Made by a program: the position numbers and the translations under genes. Below, one piece after another: positions 47,900-56,187 of a stretch of DNA of 64,000 nt. Each line of letters opens with the position of its first letter. The first letter of the stretch is position 1. The DNA comes from Parasegetibacter sp. NRK P23. GTDB lineage: Bacteria > Bacteroidota > Bacteroidia > Chitinophagales > Chitinophagaceae. Below the pieces are notes generated by a model. The model saw only the letters and a list, made by a program, of their open reading frames with translations. It was not told the origin of the DNA and searched no databases. The stretch is taken from contig NZ_JAMDLG010000001.1 in assembly GCF_023721715.1 (NCBI RefSeq), forward strand, positions 3,077,784-3,141,783. Reading direction: 5' to 3'.

Positions 47900-49013
47900 G
47901 GATCGGCGCCTGCCTGTTTTTAAGGAACGCACCATTCCGGTTTTCAAAAACAGCTTTGATCTCCGCTATTATAGACAGTGCGATCTCTTCCGGCAACTCC
48001 GCACCGATATCAAGTCCGGCGGGACCGTGAACGATTTTTCTGAAGTCCTCCTGTAGTTGGGCACCATGTTCTTCCAGTTCACCCCATATCCTTTCCAGGC
48101 GCTTTTTTGGACCAAGGCAACCGATATACGCCGGGGCATGTGCGCTGAGCGCCTTTAAGCAATCGCGGTCGTAATTGAAATTATGCGTCATCAGCACCAA
48201 CGCGGTATTGCAGTCCACGGTTAACTTCGCGACCACCTCATCCGGTTTACCAACGATAATCCTGTTTACTTTGGGGAATCTTTTTAAACTGGCGTGGCTG
48301 CTCCGGCCATCGGCCACTGTTACATCCCAACCAATTACCGCGGCCATTTCCACCAGCGGCAGGGCATCGTTTCCGGCTCCGATCACTATCAGGGAAACAG
48401 GCGGCTTCACCCATTGGATCAGCGCGGTAAGCCTCTTTGCTTCCATGTCTATTTTTGCAGAACGTCTTTGTTCGAAAGCCATCGAAATACCTTCGCGCAA
48501 TTCAGCCAGTACCCCTTCCTCTATCCTGTGGTTGCTGTACACAGCTGCATTGGCAAAGAACATACATGTTCCAGCCTCCTGGTATTGGGGATCGTTCAGC
48601 TTGAATAAGGTAACAAGCACCTTATCCATCTCACCCGCTTCAATACATTTCTTCAGTAAAAGAACGGGATTCATTTCATCGGCAGGATGAACTGGTTCGA
48701 AAAGAATATGCACCACACCATTACAACCCAATTGCACCCCGAATTCAAGGTCATCATCCAGGGTAGTATCGTAAGTAATTAATCTTTTTTCATTCAGCGC
48801 GATCACATGCATGGCGCGACGCAAGGCATCTCCTTCCAGACATCCGCCGCTGATGGCGCCGGTAATCATGCCATCTTCCTCCACCAGCATTCTTGCGCCG
48901 GGCCTGCGGTACGAGGAACCCTCTACATGCACTACAGTAGCCAGTACCACTTTTCTGTTGGCAGCGCAGGCAGCTTCGTAAGCGGACACAATATTCCTGA
49001 TCTCTTTACTCAT
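47886..49013 (-). CDS. xdhC: XdhC-family molybdenum hydroxylase maturation factor
   Basis: A 375-residue protein that in characterised systems binds molybdenum cofactor, adds the terminal sulfur, and delivers it to xanthine dehydrogenase-type enzymes. It has the XdhC/CoxI domain (about 15-85, GSSYRRPGARMLV, SGGCLEGD) and a Rossmann-fold XdhC_C domain (about 210-350, LIVIGAGNDALPLVEMA). No hydroxylase gene is present in the window. A -7-like TAGATTTG lies 17 bases upstream at 49030-49037. Confidence 0.93.
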   Translation of the reverse strand: MSKEIRNIVSAYEAACAANRKVVLATVVHVEGSSYRRPGARMLVEEDGMITGAISGGCLEGDALRRAMHVIALNEKRLITYDTTLDDDLEFGVQLGCNGVVHILFEPVHPADEMNPVLLLKKCIEAGEMDKVLVTLFKLNDPQYQEAGTCMFFANAAVYSNHRIEEGVLAELREGISMAFEQRRSAKIDMEAKRLTALIQWVKPPVSLIVIGAGNDALPLVEMAAVIGWDVTVADGRSSHASLKRFPKVNRIIVGKPDEVVAKLTVDCNTALVLMTHNFNYDRDCLKALSAHAPAYIGCLGPKKRLERIWGELEEHGAQLQEDFRKIVHGPAGLDIGAELPEEIALSIIAEIKAVFENRNGAFLKNRQAPIHDNR

Positions 49014-49029
49014 GGTTGGACAGTTCCAA

Positions 49030-49037
49030 CAAATCTA
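49030..49037 (-). promoter_or_regulatory. Possible -7 element of xdhC-mobA
   Basis: TAGATTTG on the minus strand, in the 46-base gap after the alcohol dehydrogenase. No -33 match is seen. It could give xdhC a transcript separate from the operon upstream. Confidence 0.3.
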
Positions 49038-49059
49038 GGAGATTCAGGATAAAAACCTG

Positions 49060-50223
49060 CTACATCCACGGATTCAGCACCACTTTCACACAATTGTCCT
49101 CTTTCTTATTGAAGATATCGTACATATCAGGCGCGCTGTTCAGCGCCACTTTGTGCGTGATGATATCATCGAGCACCACCTTCCCGGTTACAACAAGCTG
49201 CATCAGCTCATCAATGTATTTGTGCACCCATGCCTGTCCGCCCATTACTTTAATGCCCTTATCGAAAATCTGATGGAGTGGGAATTTGTTGTATGGCGTG
49301 CCGTAAACCCCTACCACCGTTACTGTTCCACCCCTTCTTACCGCATCGAAGCATGCTTCAAGTACCTTCATGGACCCCTTCTCGCCCTGGATCACATTAG
49401 CGGCTTTTTCCAGCCAGTTCCGGTCGGCTTCCATACCCACGGCATCCACACATACATCAGCCCCGTAGCCGCCGGTCCATTCGCGGATCACTTCAACGGG
49501 ATCATTTTCCGCAGCATTGATCGTTTCCACGGAAGCGGAACGGCGGGCCATTTCAAGGCGGTAAGGTAGAATGTCCACGCCAATCACCCGACCGGCACCT
49601 TTCAGCCAGGCCGCTTTCTGAGCCATAATCCCGACAGGACCGCAGCCGAACACGACCACTGTTTCTCCTCCTTTTAATTCCGCCCAGTCGATAGCGGACC
49701 AACCCGTAGGGAAAATATCCGTCAGGAAAAGCACCTGGTCGTCGGTCATTCCGGCGGGCACGATCCTGGGCCCGTTGTTGGCGTAAGGCACACGCACGTA
49801 TTCCGCCTGGCCGCCACTGTAACCGCCATACAGGTCGGTGTAGCCGAAAAGTCCACCTCCTTTTCCATCCAGCAGTCCTCCCTGCGGACCGTAATGTTCC
49901 GGGTTGGAATGTTCACAATGCACGGGCATATCCATCCGGCAGAAGAAGCAGGAACCACATGCCACAGGAAAGGGCACCACCACCCTGTCGCCCACTTTCA
50001 GCTTCAGTACATCCAGACCCGCTTCCACCACTTCTCCCATGAACTCGTGCCCCAGTACCATGGGCTTCGGCTGCGGGAACATGCCGTTGTATATGTGCAG
50101 ATCGGAACCACAGATGGCTGTGGAAGTTACTTTCAGAATCACATCGCGGCTATCTTCAATTACCGGATCGGGCTGTTGCTCAACCCTTACATCTTTCGGA
50201 CTATGGAACACCAATGCTTTCAT
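49060..50223 (-). CDS. Zinc-dependent alcohol dehydrogenase
   Basis: A 387-residue medium-chain dehydrogenase close to glutathione-independent formaldehyde or threonine dehydrogenases. Catalytic zinc ligands are in AICGSDLH (about 37-44) and GHEFMGEV (about 60-67); four structural-zinc cysteines appear in CGSCFFCRMDMPVHC (about 90-104). The Rossmann loop is VFGCGPVG (about 175-182). Its start overlaps the DUF72 gene by 23 bases. Substrate cannot be set from sequence alone; the long insert around residues 215-260 fits the formaldehyde-dehydrogenase-like group. Confidence 0.93.
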   Translation of the reverse strand: MKALVFHSPKDVRVEQQPDPVIEDSRDVILKVTSTAICGSDLHIYNGMFPQPKPMVLGHEFMGEVVEAGLDVLKLKVGDRVVVPFPVACGSCFFCRMDMPVHCEHSNPEHYGPQGGLLDGKGGGLFGYTDLYGGYSGGQAEYVRVPYANNGPRIVPAGMTDDQVLFLTDIFPTGWSAIDWAELKGGETVVVFGCGPVGIMAQKAAWLKGAGRVIGVDILPYRLEMARRSASVETINAAENDPVEVIREWTGGYGADVCVDAVGMEADRNWLEKAANVIQGEKGSMKVLEACFDAVRRGGTVTVVGVYGTPYNKFPLHQIFDKGIKVMGGQAWVHKYIDELMQLVVTGKVVLDDIITHKVALNSAPDMYDIFNKKEDNCVKVVLNPWM

Positions 50224-50965
50224 ATGATTTTATTTTTTGTGAAACAATCTTTTTGATCGTAAGCGCATTCTGAGGCGCGAAGCCGGAATCATCATTATCG
50301 AAATAGAGGTACACGTCTTTTCCTTCTTCCATCCACAGCAGTACTTTCGTAGCCCATGTTTCCAGGGTTTCGTCCGGATAACTACCCTGGTATTTTGCGC
50401 CCGGGCCGTGCAACCTGATGTACACAAAATCAGCCGTTACTTCCTCAGGCGAAAGATGACCTGCCAGTTCGTATATACAGAATCCTGCATTGTGGGTCCG
50501 CAACACCGCATACACTTCCTCGTTGTACCAGGAAGAATTCCTGAATTCAAAAACATACCTTAATCCCTGCGGAAGCAATAAAAAGAAAGCGCGCAACCTT
50601 TCAACATTCACCTGCCAGCCAGGCGGAAGCTGGAACAGTACCGGGCCCAGCTTATCACCCAGGTGCGAGAACACATCCAGAAACCTGTGCACGCTCGCCT
50701 GGTCAACATCCAGCTTCTTCAGGTGCGTTAAGAACCGGCCCGCTTTCATAGCAAACAGAAATGCTTCCGGACTTTTCTCCTGCCATGCGGTAAGCGTGGA
50801 CGCTTCAGGAAGCCGGCAGAAGGAATTGTTGATCTCTACCGTATCAAAGTACCGGGTATAAAAAGTGAACTGCTCTTTCTGTTTTACATCAGCAGGATAG
50901 AAGGTGTTTTTCCAGTGTTTATAATGCCATCCGGAAGTGCCGGCGAAGAAGCGTCCCGTTTCCAT
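50201..50965 (-). CDS. DUF72 (YecE-like) protein
   Basis: A 254-residue TIM-barrel protein of the DUF72 family, function unknown. Diagnostic stretches are FAGTSGWHYKHWKNTFYP (about 7-24), GPVLFQLPPGWQ (about 100-111), and a late VYLYFDNDDSGFAPQNA. It begins 3 bases after the SDR stop and overlaps the alcohol dehydrogenase start, so it belongs to the 52.2-49.0 kb operon. Confidence 0.93.
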   Translation of the reverse strand: METGRFFAGTSGWHYKHWKNTFYPADVKQKEQFTFYTRYFDTVEINNSFCRLPEASTLTAWQEKSPEAFLFAMKAGRFLTHLKKLDVDQASVHRFLDVFSHLGDKLGPVLFQLPPGWQVNVERLRAFFLLLPQGLRYVFEFRNSSWYNEEVYAVLRTHNAGFCIYELAGHLSPEEVTADFVYIRLHGPGAKYQGSYPDETLETWATKVLLWMEEGKDVYLYFDNDDSGFAPQNALTIKKIVSQKIKSYESIGVP

Positions 50966-50968
50966 TCT

Positions 50969-51922
50969 TTAAAACGGTTTTATTTCTCCGGGCGAATCAT
51001 CATAAGGCGCCTGGTTGCCGATGGAACTATCACCACTCAACGCATTCGTTTTTTCCCGGATGGCCGCTCTTTCTTTACGCGATGCCTCATGCGCACTTTC
51101 GTCCCTTCCATCGGCTTCCCTGCTGGGTTCCATTTTTTTCCGCATGTTCTCCGCACTCATTTTCGCGCCAACAAAATCTGCCATCCATACATGGTACTTC
51201 GTTTTCGCGCCGGATATGATCTTGTTCTCCCCTTTCATGAGTGCCTGGTAGCCATCCAGCGCCACTTCTTCGGGGGAAGAAAGTTTTTCTTCTTTATAAA
51301 TAACAGTATCCTCCTGCTCCGCTTTGTGAAAGAAATCCGTATCTGTTGCACCGGGCAGCAATACGGTAACGGTCACATTCTTATCTTTCATTTCATTGGC
51401 GAGCGCCGCGCTGAAAGAGAGCACGAACGCCTTGGTTGCCGCATATACCGAAAGCAGGGGCACAGGAGTGGTTCCCGCTTCGGAACCCAATTGCAATATT
51501 TTTCCCCTGCCCATGGCCACCATATCGCGGAGGTAAAGTTTAGTAAGCGAAACGAGGGACGAAATGTTCAACTGAATAATATCGAGGTCCCTTTGCAATT
51601 CCGTTTCAACGAATGGGCCCCATTGTCCCTGACCGGCATCATTTACCAGTACACTTACTTCTATGCCCATGCGCTTCGTGAAATCGTATATTTCCCGGGC
51701 TGCCGAAGGCAGGAACAAATCTTTGGACAATGGCGTTACTTCCACGCTATACCGGGTTTTCAGCTCATCGGCTACTTCCTGTAACCTTTCAGCGTTACGC
51801 GCCACGAGAATAAGATGGAACCCGTCGGCCGCGAACAACTTAGCCAGTTCGTATCCTATTCCGCTGGTGGCGCCCGTAAGCAGCACATAATCGTTCCTGT
51901 TTGTTGTGTTCATTTTTTCCAT
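50969..51922 (-). CDS. Short-chain dehydrogenase/reductase
   Basis: A 317-residue oxidoreductase. The NAD(P) loop TGATSGIGYE (about 16-25) and catalytic Ser-Tyr-Lys (VYAATK near residues 163-168, with an upstream serine) are present. It is longer than the usual 250 residues because of a polar, charged tail from about residue 260 (KKMEPSREADGRDE...). Membership in the DltE/YqjQ-like subgroup is likely but substrate unknown. It lies 11 bases after the 95-residue gene and 3 before DUF72. Confidence 0.92.
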   Translation of the reverse strand: MEKMNTTNRNDYVLLTGATSGIGYELAKLFAADGFHLILVARNAERLQEVADELKTRYSVEVTPLSKDLFLPSAAREIYDFTKRMGIEVSVLVNDAGQGQWGPFVETELQRDLDIIQLNISSLVSLTKLYLRDMVAMGRGKILQLGSEAGTTPVPLLSVYAATKAFVLSFSAALANEMKDKNVTVTVLLPGATDTDFFHKAEQEDTVIYKEEKLSSPEEVALDGYQALMKGENKIISGAKTKYHVWMADFVGAKMSAENMRKKMEPSREADGRDESAHEASRKERAAIREKTNALSGDSSIGNQAPYDDSPGEIKPF

Positions 51923-51933
51923 AAAATATTTTT

Positions 51934-52221
51934 TTATGATTGATCTGATTTCGTTTCATCCTGGTTCCCTTCACGTTGCGCTTTAATGCCTTTCCACACG
52001 GCCTGTGCAATTTCAGCCCCTTCCGCCGTGCTGATTCTTTCATCGAACTGTGCAGTTCCATCCACATCAAACTCCATCCATCTGGGAATAAAATCCTGCA
52101 GCAACTCATAATTCGCATCCGGTTCTACCCGGTACCGGGTGATGTCTCCATCCTGTTCGATGCGTAACACAAAGCGGTACGGCTTATCACGAAGAAAAAT
52201 ATGAAGATCCCTTGTAGTCAT
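51934..52221 (-). CDS. Hypothetical protein, first gene of an operon
   Basis: A 95-residue acidic soluble protein with no family I can name. Features are an N-terminal IFLRDKPYRFVLRI strand pair, DGTAQFDERI, and a charged tail. It begins about 60 bases after a promoter candidate (52282-52314) and heads a run of closely spaced genes (SDR, DUF72, alcohol dehydrogenase), suggesting a shared stress or redox role. Confidence 0.75.
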   Translation of the reverse strand: MTTRDLHIFLRDKPYRFVLRIEQDGDITRYRVEPDANYELLQDFIPRWMEFDVDGTAQFDERISTAEGAEIAQAVWKGIKAQREGNQDETKSDQS

Positions 52222-52281
52222 ACTTCACCCCTGCAATACATATACCCGTGCAGGAAGGAACACAGTTTGCTGGAATAGGGT

Positions 52282-52314
52282 CAAACATATCGTCATGCAA
52301 AAAGAAAAAACAAC
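52282..52314 (-). promoter_or_regulatory. Promoter of the 52.2-49.0 kb operon
   Basis: On the minus strand GTTG (52311-52314), 21 bases, then TATGTTTG (52282-52289). It would give a leader of about 55 bases before the 95-residue gene. It overlaps the first codons of the small plus-strand gene at 52295. Confidence 0.55.
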
Positions 52315-52492
52315 ACCGGGAGGTCAGCAGGAAAAAGAGCAACATCAGAACTTTCAAGGCGTGGATCAGAATCCTGCAAAAGAAAAAGAGCAAGGAGAGC
52401 AGGCGGGCAAAGAAGCGCTGACCGGCAAAAAAACAGATGCCGATCTTTCAGAAGAGAAAGACCGGCCAGCAACTAATCAGCCAGGCGAATAG
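52295..52492 (+). CDS. Small hydrophilic protein (tentative)
   Basis: A 65-residue very polar protein rich in Lys, Glu and Gln (MQKEKTTPGGQQEKEQ...), without structure-forming hydrophobic residues. Such proteins are common among Bacteroidetes stress genes, but I do not recognise it. It overlaps the end of the FAD/Rieske gene by 20 bases and its start overlaps a minus-strand promoter. No plus-strand promoter is clear. It could be spurious. Confidence 0.4.
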   Translation: MQKEKTTPGGQQEKEQHQNFQGVDQNPAKEKEQGEQAGKEALTGKKTDADLSEEKDRPATNQPGE

Positions 52493-53990
52493 TTTTTAGC
52501 GGTGCCGTTGAGGGACCGTTGAGTAAGTCGCCGTTGGGTGCATATCTTGCGCCGTGGCAGGGACAGTCCCAGCTTTTTTCCGTACCGTTCCATTGCACAT
52601 CGCAATGCATGTGGCTGCAGGAAGGCAGCACTGCGTGCAGCATCCCCTGCTCGTCTTTGTACAGACCGAGTTTCTCACCTTCGTATTGTACCAGTCTTCC
52701 TTCACCCGGCGCCATCTCTGCCACCACATCAATACTTTGCACGGGAATCAGCTTCTTCAGCAGCTCCTTCACGGCACCTGTATTGTGTTTTACGAATTCA
52801 GTAAACCCTGCAACCGGTTTTATGCGGGAGGGATCAAAAAGTTTAACGGCGGCATGTTCTTTCCCCAGCAATATATCGCGCAACACCAACGCCGCCACAC
52901 TGCTGTATATCATCCCATTCCCGCCGAAGCCGGTGGCTACCAGCGTACGTTCTTTCCCGGGCAGAAATCCTATATAGGGTAGTCCATCCACGGATTCATA
53001 ATATTGTGAGGACCATTTATACATTACTTCACGAACCGGGAAATACTTCCTGATATGTGCCTCCAATGCCAGGAAACAGGCTTCTGTATTCGCTTCCTTC
53101 CCGGTTTTGTGGTCCTTTCCACCAACGATCAGGTATGATCTTCCATCAATCACCTGTGTACGGTAATAATGGTAGGGATCATACATATCATACGTGAGGT
53201 GGTCGGGATACAGTTCATCTTCCAGCGTTACCGCCATGGCATAACTCCTGTACGGCACCAACCTCGTATGCAGGAAATTGATACCCGGCGGCGTATGTGT
53301 GGCGTAGATCAGGTGATTACAGAAATAATCTCCTCCGGTGGTACGCACCTGCACTTTTTCATTTTCCTCCACTTCAAGAACGCGGGACATTTCCACGATC
53401 ACCCCACCCGCTTCTTCAAACGCATTCGCCAGCGCATGCACATAACGTATAGGATGAAACCTTGCCTGTCCGTCGGCGCGCATCGCTTTCAAAAATGGGA
53501 CGGGCACAGGAATGCTTTCAGCCTCCATCAATTCTATTCCGGCCTTTTCAGATGCCTCCATAATTTCATCCAGTTCTTTCAGTTGCGCTTCTTCGCTGGC
53601 GAATAAAAAAGCATCCTGCAGTTTGAAACCGCAGTCTGCGTTATAAGTATATACGTTCTTCTCTATGAAAAGCAAAGCTTCCGCTACACAGGAACGCACC
53701 AGCGCCGCGTTTTCCTCGCCAAAATTCTTCGACAACGTGCTGTATGGCACATCCAGCAAAGTATTGATGTGTGCGGTAGTGCCTGAAGTGGTGCCAAAAC
53801 AAACTGTTTCACTCTCCAGTATCACGCAACTGAAACCGGCTTCCTGCAAGATCAGCGCGGTAGTGATCCCGGTAATACCACCACCTGCGATGGCGATATC
53901 AAACTCCTTTTTACCCGTTTTATTTTTTACGATATATGGATCGGCAGTTCCCTGCCATACGCTTGGATTTGCCCCGTCTCTTTTCAGCAT
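52473..53990 (-). CDS. FAD-dependent oxidoreductase with C-terminal Rieske domain
   Basis: A 505-residue enzyme joining a DAO-type FAD domain (GGGITGITTALIL near residues 35-47; about 28-370) to a Rieske 2Fe-2S domain (about 410-500). The Rieske ligands lie in CSHMHC and CPCH, with MHC where the common motif has LGC. The substrate is unknown. It is monocistronic and stands between the oxidoreductase operon and glgX; a role in redox defence is inference. Confidence 0.92.
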   Translation of the reverse strand: MLKRDGANPSVWQGTADPYIVKNKTGKKEFDIAIAGGGITGITTALILQEAGFSCVILESETVCFGTTSGTTAHINTLLDVPYSTLSKNFGEENAALVRSCVAEALLFIEKNVYTYNADCGFKLQDAFLFASEEAQLKELDEIMEASEKAGIELMEAESIPVPVPFLKAMRADGQARFHPIRYVHALANAFEEAGGVIVEMSRVLEVEENEKVQVRTTGGDYFCNHLIYATHTPPGINFLHTRLVPYRSYAMAVTLEDELYPDHLTYDMYDPYHYYRTQVIDGRSYLIVGGKDHKTGKEANTEACFLALEAHIRKYFPVREVMYKWSSQYYESVDGLPYIGFLPGKERTLVATGFGGNGMIYSSVAALVLRDILLGKEHAAVKLFDPSRIKPVAGFTEFVKHNTGAVKELLKKLIPVQSIDVVAEMAPGEGRLVQYEGEKLGLYKDEQGMLHAVLPSCSHMHCDVQWNGTEKSWDCPCHGARYAPNGDLLNGPSTAPLKTIRLAD

Positions 53991-54056
53991 AGCTTATTTT
54001 TCGTTATAGTTTACTAAAACCATACCCCTGGAAATTTTGAATGATGGATAATACTA

Positions 54057-56186
54057 TCAAACCGGGTCGCACGAAAACACGATTACACTTCGTGGTGGCA
54101 ACACGATATCGCTGCCTGCTTTTATAATCTCAGTTGAATTTTCATGAAGAGGTGATGTACGGAGTTCTTCCTTCCAATCTTTCCCGAATTTTTCATCAGG
54201 CATACGAAACGCCTGTTCTTCCGCCCCGGCATGGAAACAGAGCAGGAAGTTCTTATCTGTCACTTTATTGCCTTCCTCGTCGGGGAGGTCGATGCCGTTG
54301 CCGTCGAGGAACACCATCAGGCTTTGCGCCTGTTCTTCGCGCCAGTAATCATCCTGCATGGATTCCCCTGTGGGCTGGAACCAGGCGATATCATCGGTTT
54401 TGTCCGCATCAAACTCCCATCCTTTGAACCAGCCTCTCCGGCTGAACACGGGGTGGTTTTTACGCAACTGTATCAGTTTCTTTACAAATGAATGCAGGTC
54501 GGCATCCATGTTACCCCATTTCAGCCACGACAGTTCATTATCCTGGCAATAAGCGTTGTTGTTGCCAAACTGGGTGTTTCCAAACTCATCGCCGGAGAGC
54601 AACATGGGCACGCCCTGGGAAAGCAGCAGCGTGGCGAGGAAGTTCCGCTGTTGCTGCCGCCTTAAACTATTCACCGTTTCATCTTCCGTGTCGCCTTCAG
54701 CGCCACAGTTCCAGGACCGGTTTTCATCACTGCCATCCGTATTATTGTCTTTATTGGCTTCGTTGTGCTTTTCGTTGTAGGAAACCAGGTCCTTTAAGGT
54801 AAAGCCGTCATGTGCGGTCACGAGGTTAATGCTTGCGGTGGGGCAACGGTAATCGTTCCGGTAGATATCTGCGCTACCGGTAAAGCGGGTGCCGAATTCA
54901 GCGATATTCCTTGGTTCGCCGCGCCAGAAATCGCGCATGCAATCGCGGTACTTGTCGTTCCATTCCGCCCATCCCGAAGGGAATTGCCCCACCATGTAAC
55001 CATCTTCCCCCAGGTCCCAGGGTTCCGCGATCAGCTTTACATTTCCGATCACGGGATCCTGGTAAATGATGTCGAAGAAACCGCTCAGCGCGTTCACATC
55101 TTTTAATTCACGGGCAAGTGTAGCCGCCAGGTCGAAACGGAATCCATCCACATGCATTTCCCTTACCCAGTAGCGCAGACTGTCCATAATGAGCCGGAGC
55201 ACGTGTGGCTGATAAGCATTAAGGGTATTGCCGGTACCTGTGTAATCCACATTATACCTTTTATCGTCATCCAGCCGGTAATAAGCGCTGTTGTCGATGC
55301 CTCTGAAACAAAGCGTCGGCCCCATGTGATTGCCTTCTCCCGTGTGGTTGAACACGACATCCAGGATCACTTCTATGCCTTCTTTGTGCAGTGCTTTCAC
55401 CATTTCCTTGAACTCAGTAACCTGTTCCCCTTTCAGCCCGGAGGAGGCATAAGCAGCTTCGGGTGAGAAAAAACCGATGGTATTGTATCCCCAGTAATTT
55501 GTGAGTCCCTTCTCCACAAGATGCCTGTCGGCAACAAATTGCGGCACGGGCAGCAGCTCCACAGCCGTAACACCCAGTTCTTTGAGATAGCTTACCGCGG
55601 CGGGGGTGGCAATGGCGGCAAAACTACCGCGGATATTTTCGGGTATCTCCGGATGCAGTTGGGAGAATCCTTTTACATGCATTTCATAGATGACCGTTTT
55701 GTGGTAAGGTGTTGCCGGAGGCTTGTCGTCTTCCCAATCAAATCCATCATCTACCACCACAGATTTGGGCACATAGGGTGCGCTGTTGTGTGTACTGAAG
55801 CTAAGATCCTCCTGATCATGGCCCATCTCATAACCGAACAGGTGATCGTGCCATTCGATGTTCCCCGCGATGGCCTTCGCGTAAGGATCCATGAGCAATT
55901 TATTCGGATTGAAGCGGTGGCCCTGTGCCGGATCATAAGGACCATGTATGCGGAAGCCGTAGCATTGACCCGGCTTTAACCCTTTTACGAATCCGTGCCA
56001 GGTATGGTCGGTGCGTTCCTGCAACTGAATGACCATCTCTTCTGCCGCGGGCAATTCGTTGCTGAACAAACACAGTTCAACTTTTTCCCCGTGCTCACAG
56101 AAGATCGCGAAGTTGACGCCATCGGGAAAAACGGTGGCCCCCAACGGGTGGGGCTGCCCCGGTAATAGTTTGTATTTATCTTCCAT
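54057..56186 (-). CDS. glgX: Glycogen debranching enzyme GlgX
   Basis: A GH13 isoamylase-type enzyme that cuts alpha-1,6 branches of glycogen. The start at 56186 (MEDKYKLLPGQ) gives 709 residues and lies 1 base after the GH13 stop codon. An N-terminal CBM48 domain (about 10-100, HPLGATVFPDGVNFAIF) precedes the barrel, with region I DVVFNHTGEG, region II GFRFDLAATL (nucleophile Asp), region III LIAEPWD (acid Glu), and region IV VTAHDGFTL (Asp). It pairs with the glucosidase upstream. Confidence 0.95.
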   Translation of the reverse strand: MEDKYKLLPGQPHPLGATVFPDGVNFAIFCEHGEKVELCLFSNELPAAEEMVIQLQERTDHTWHGFVKGLKPGQCYGFRIHGPYDPAQGHRFNPNKLLMDPYAKAIAGNIEWHDHLFGYEMGHDQEDLSFSTHNSAPYVPKSVVVDDGFDWEDDKPPATPYHKTVIYEMHVKGFSQLHPEIPENIRGSFAAIATPAAVSYLKELGVTAVELLPVPQFVADRHLVEKGLTNYWGYNTIGFFSPEAAYASSGLKGEQVTEFKEMVKALHKEGIEVILDVVFNHTGEGNHMGPTLCFRGIDNSAYYRLDDDKRYNVDYTGTGNTLNAYQPHVLRLIMDSLRYWVREMHVDGFRFDLAATLARELKDVNALSGFFDIIYQDPVIGNVKLIAEPWDLGEDGYMVGQFPSGWAEWNDKYRDCMRDFWRGEPRNIAEFGTRFTGSADIYRNDYRCPTASINLVTAHDGFTLKDLVSYNEKHNEANKDNNTDGSDENRSWNCGAEGDTEDETVNSLRRQQQRNFLATLLLSQGVPMLLSGDEFGNTQFGNNNAYCQDNELSWLKWGNMDADLHSFVKKLIQLRKNHPVFSRRGWFKGWEFDADKTDDIAWFQPTGESMQDDYWREEQAQSLMVFLDGNGIDLPDEEGNKVTDKNFLLCFHAGAEEQAFRMPDEKFGKDWKEELRTSPLHENSTEIIKAGSDIVLPPRSVIVFSCDPV

Positions 56187-56187
56187 A

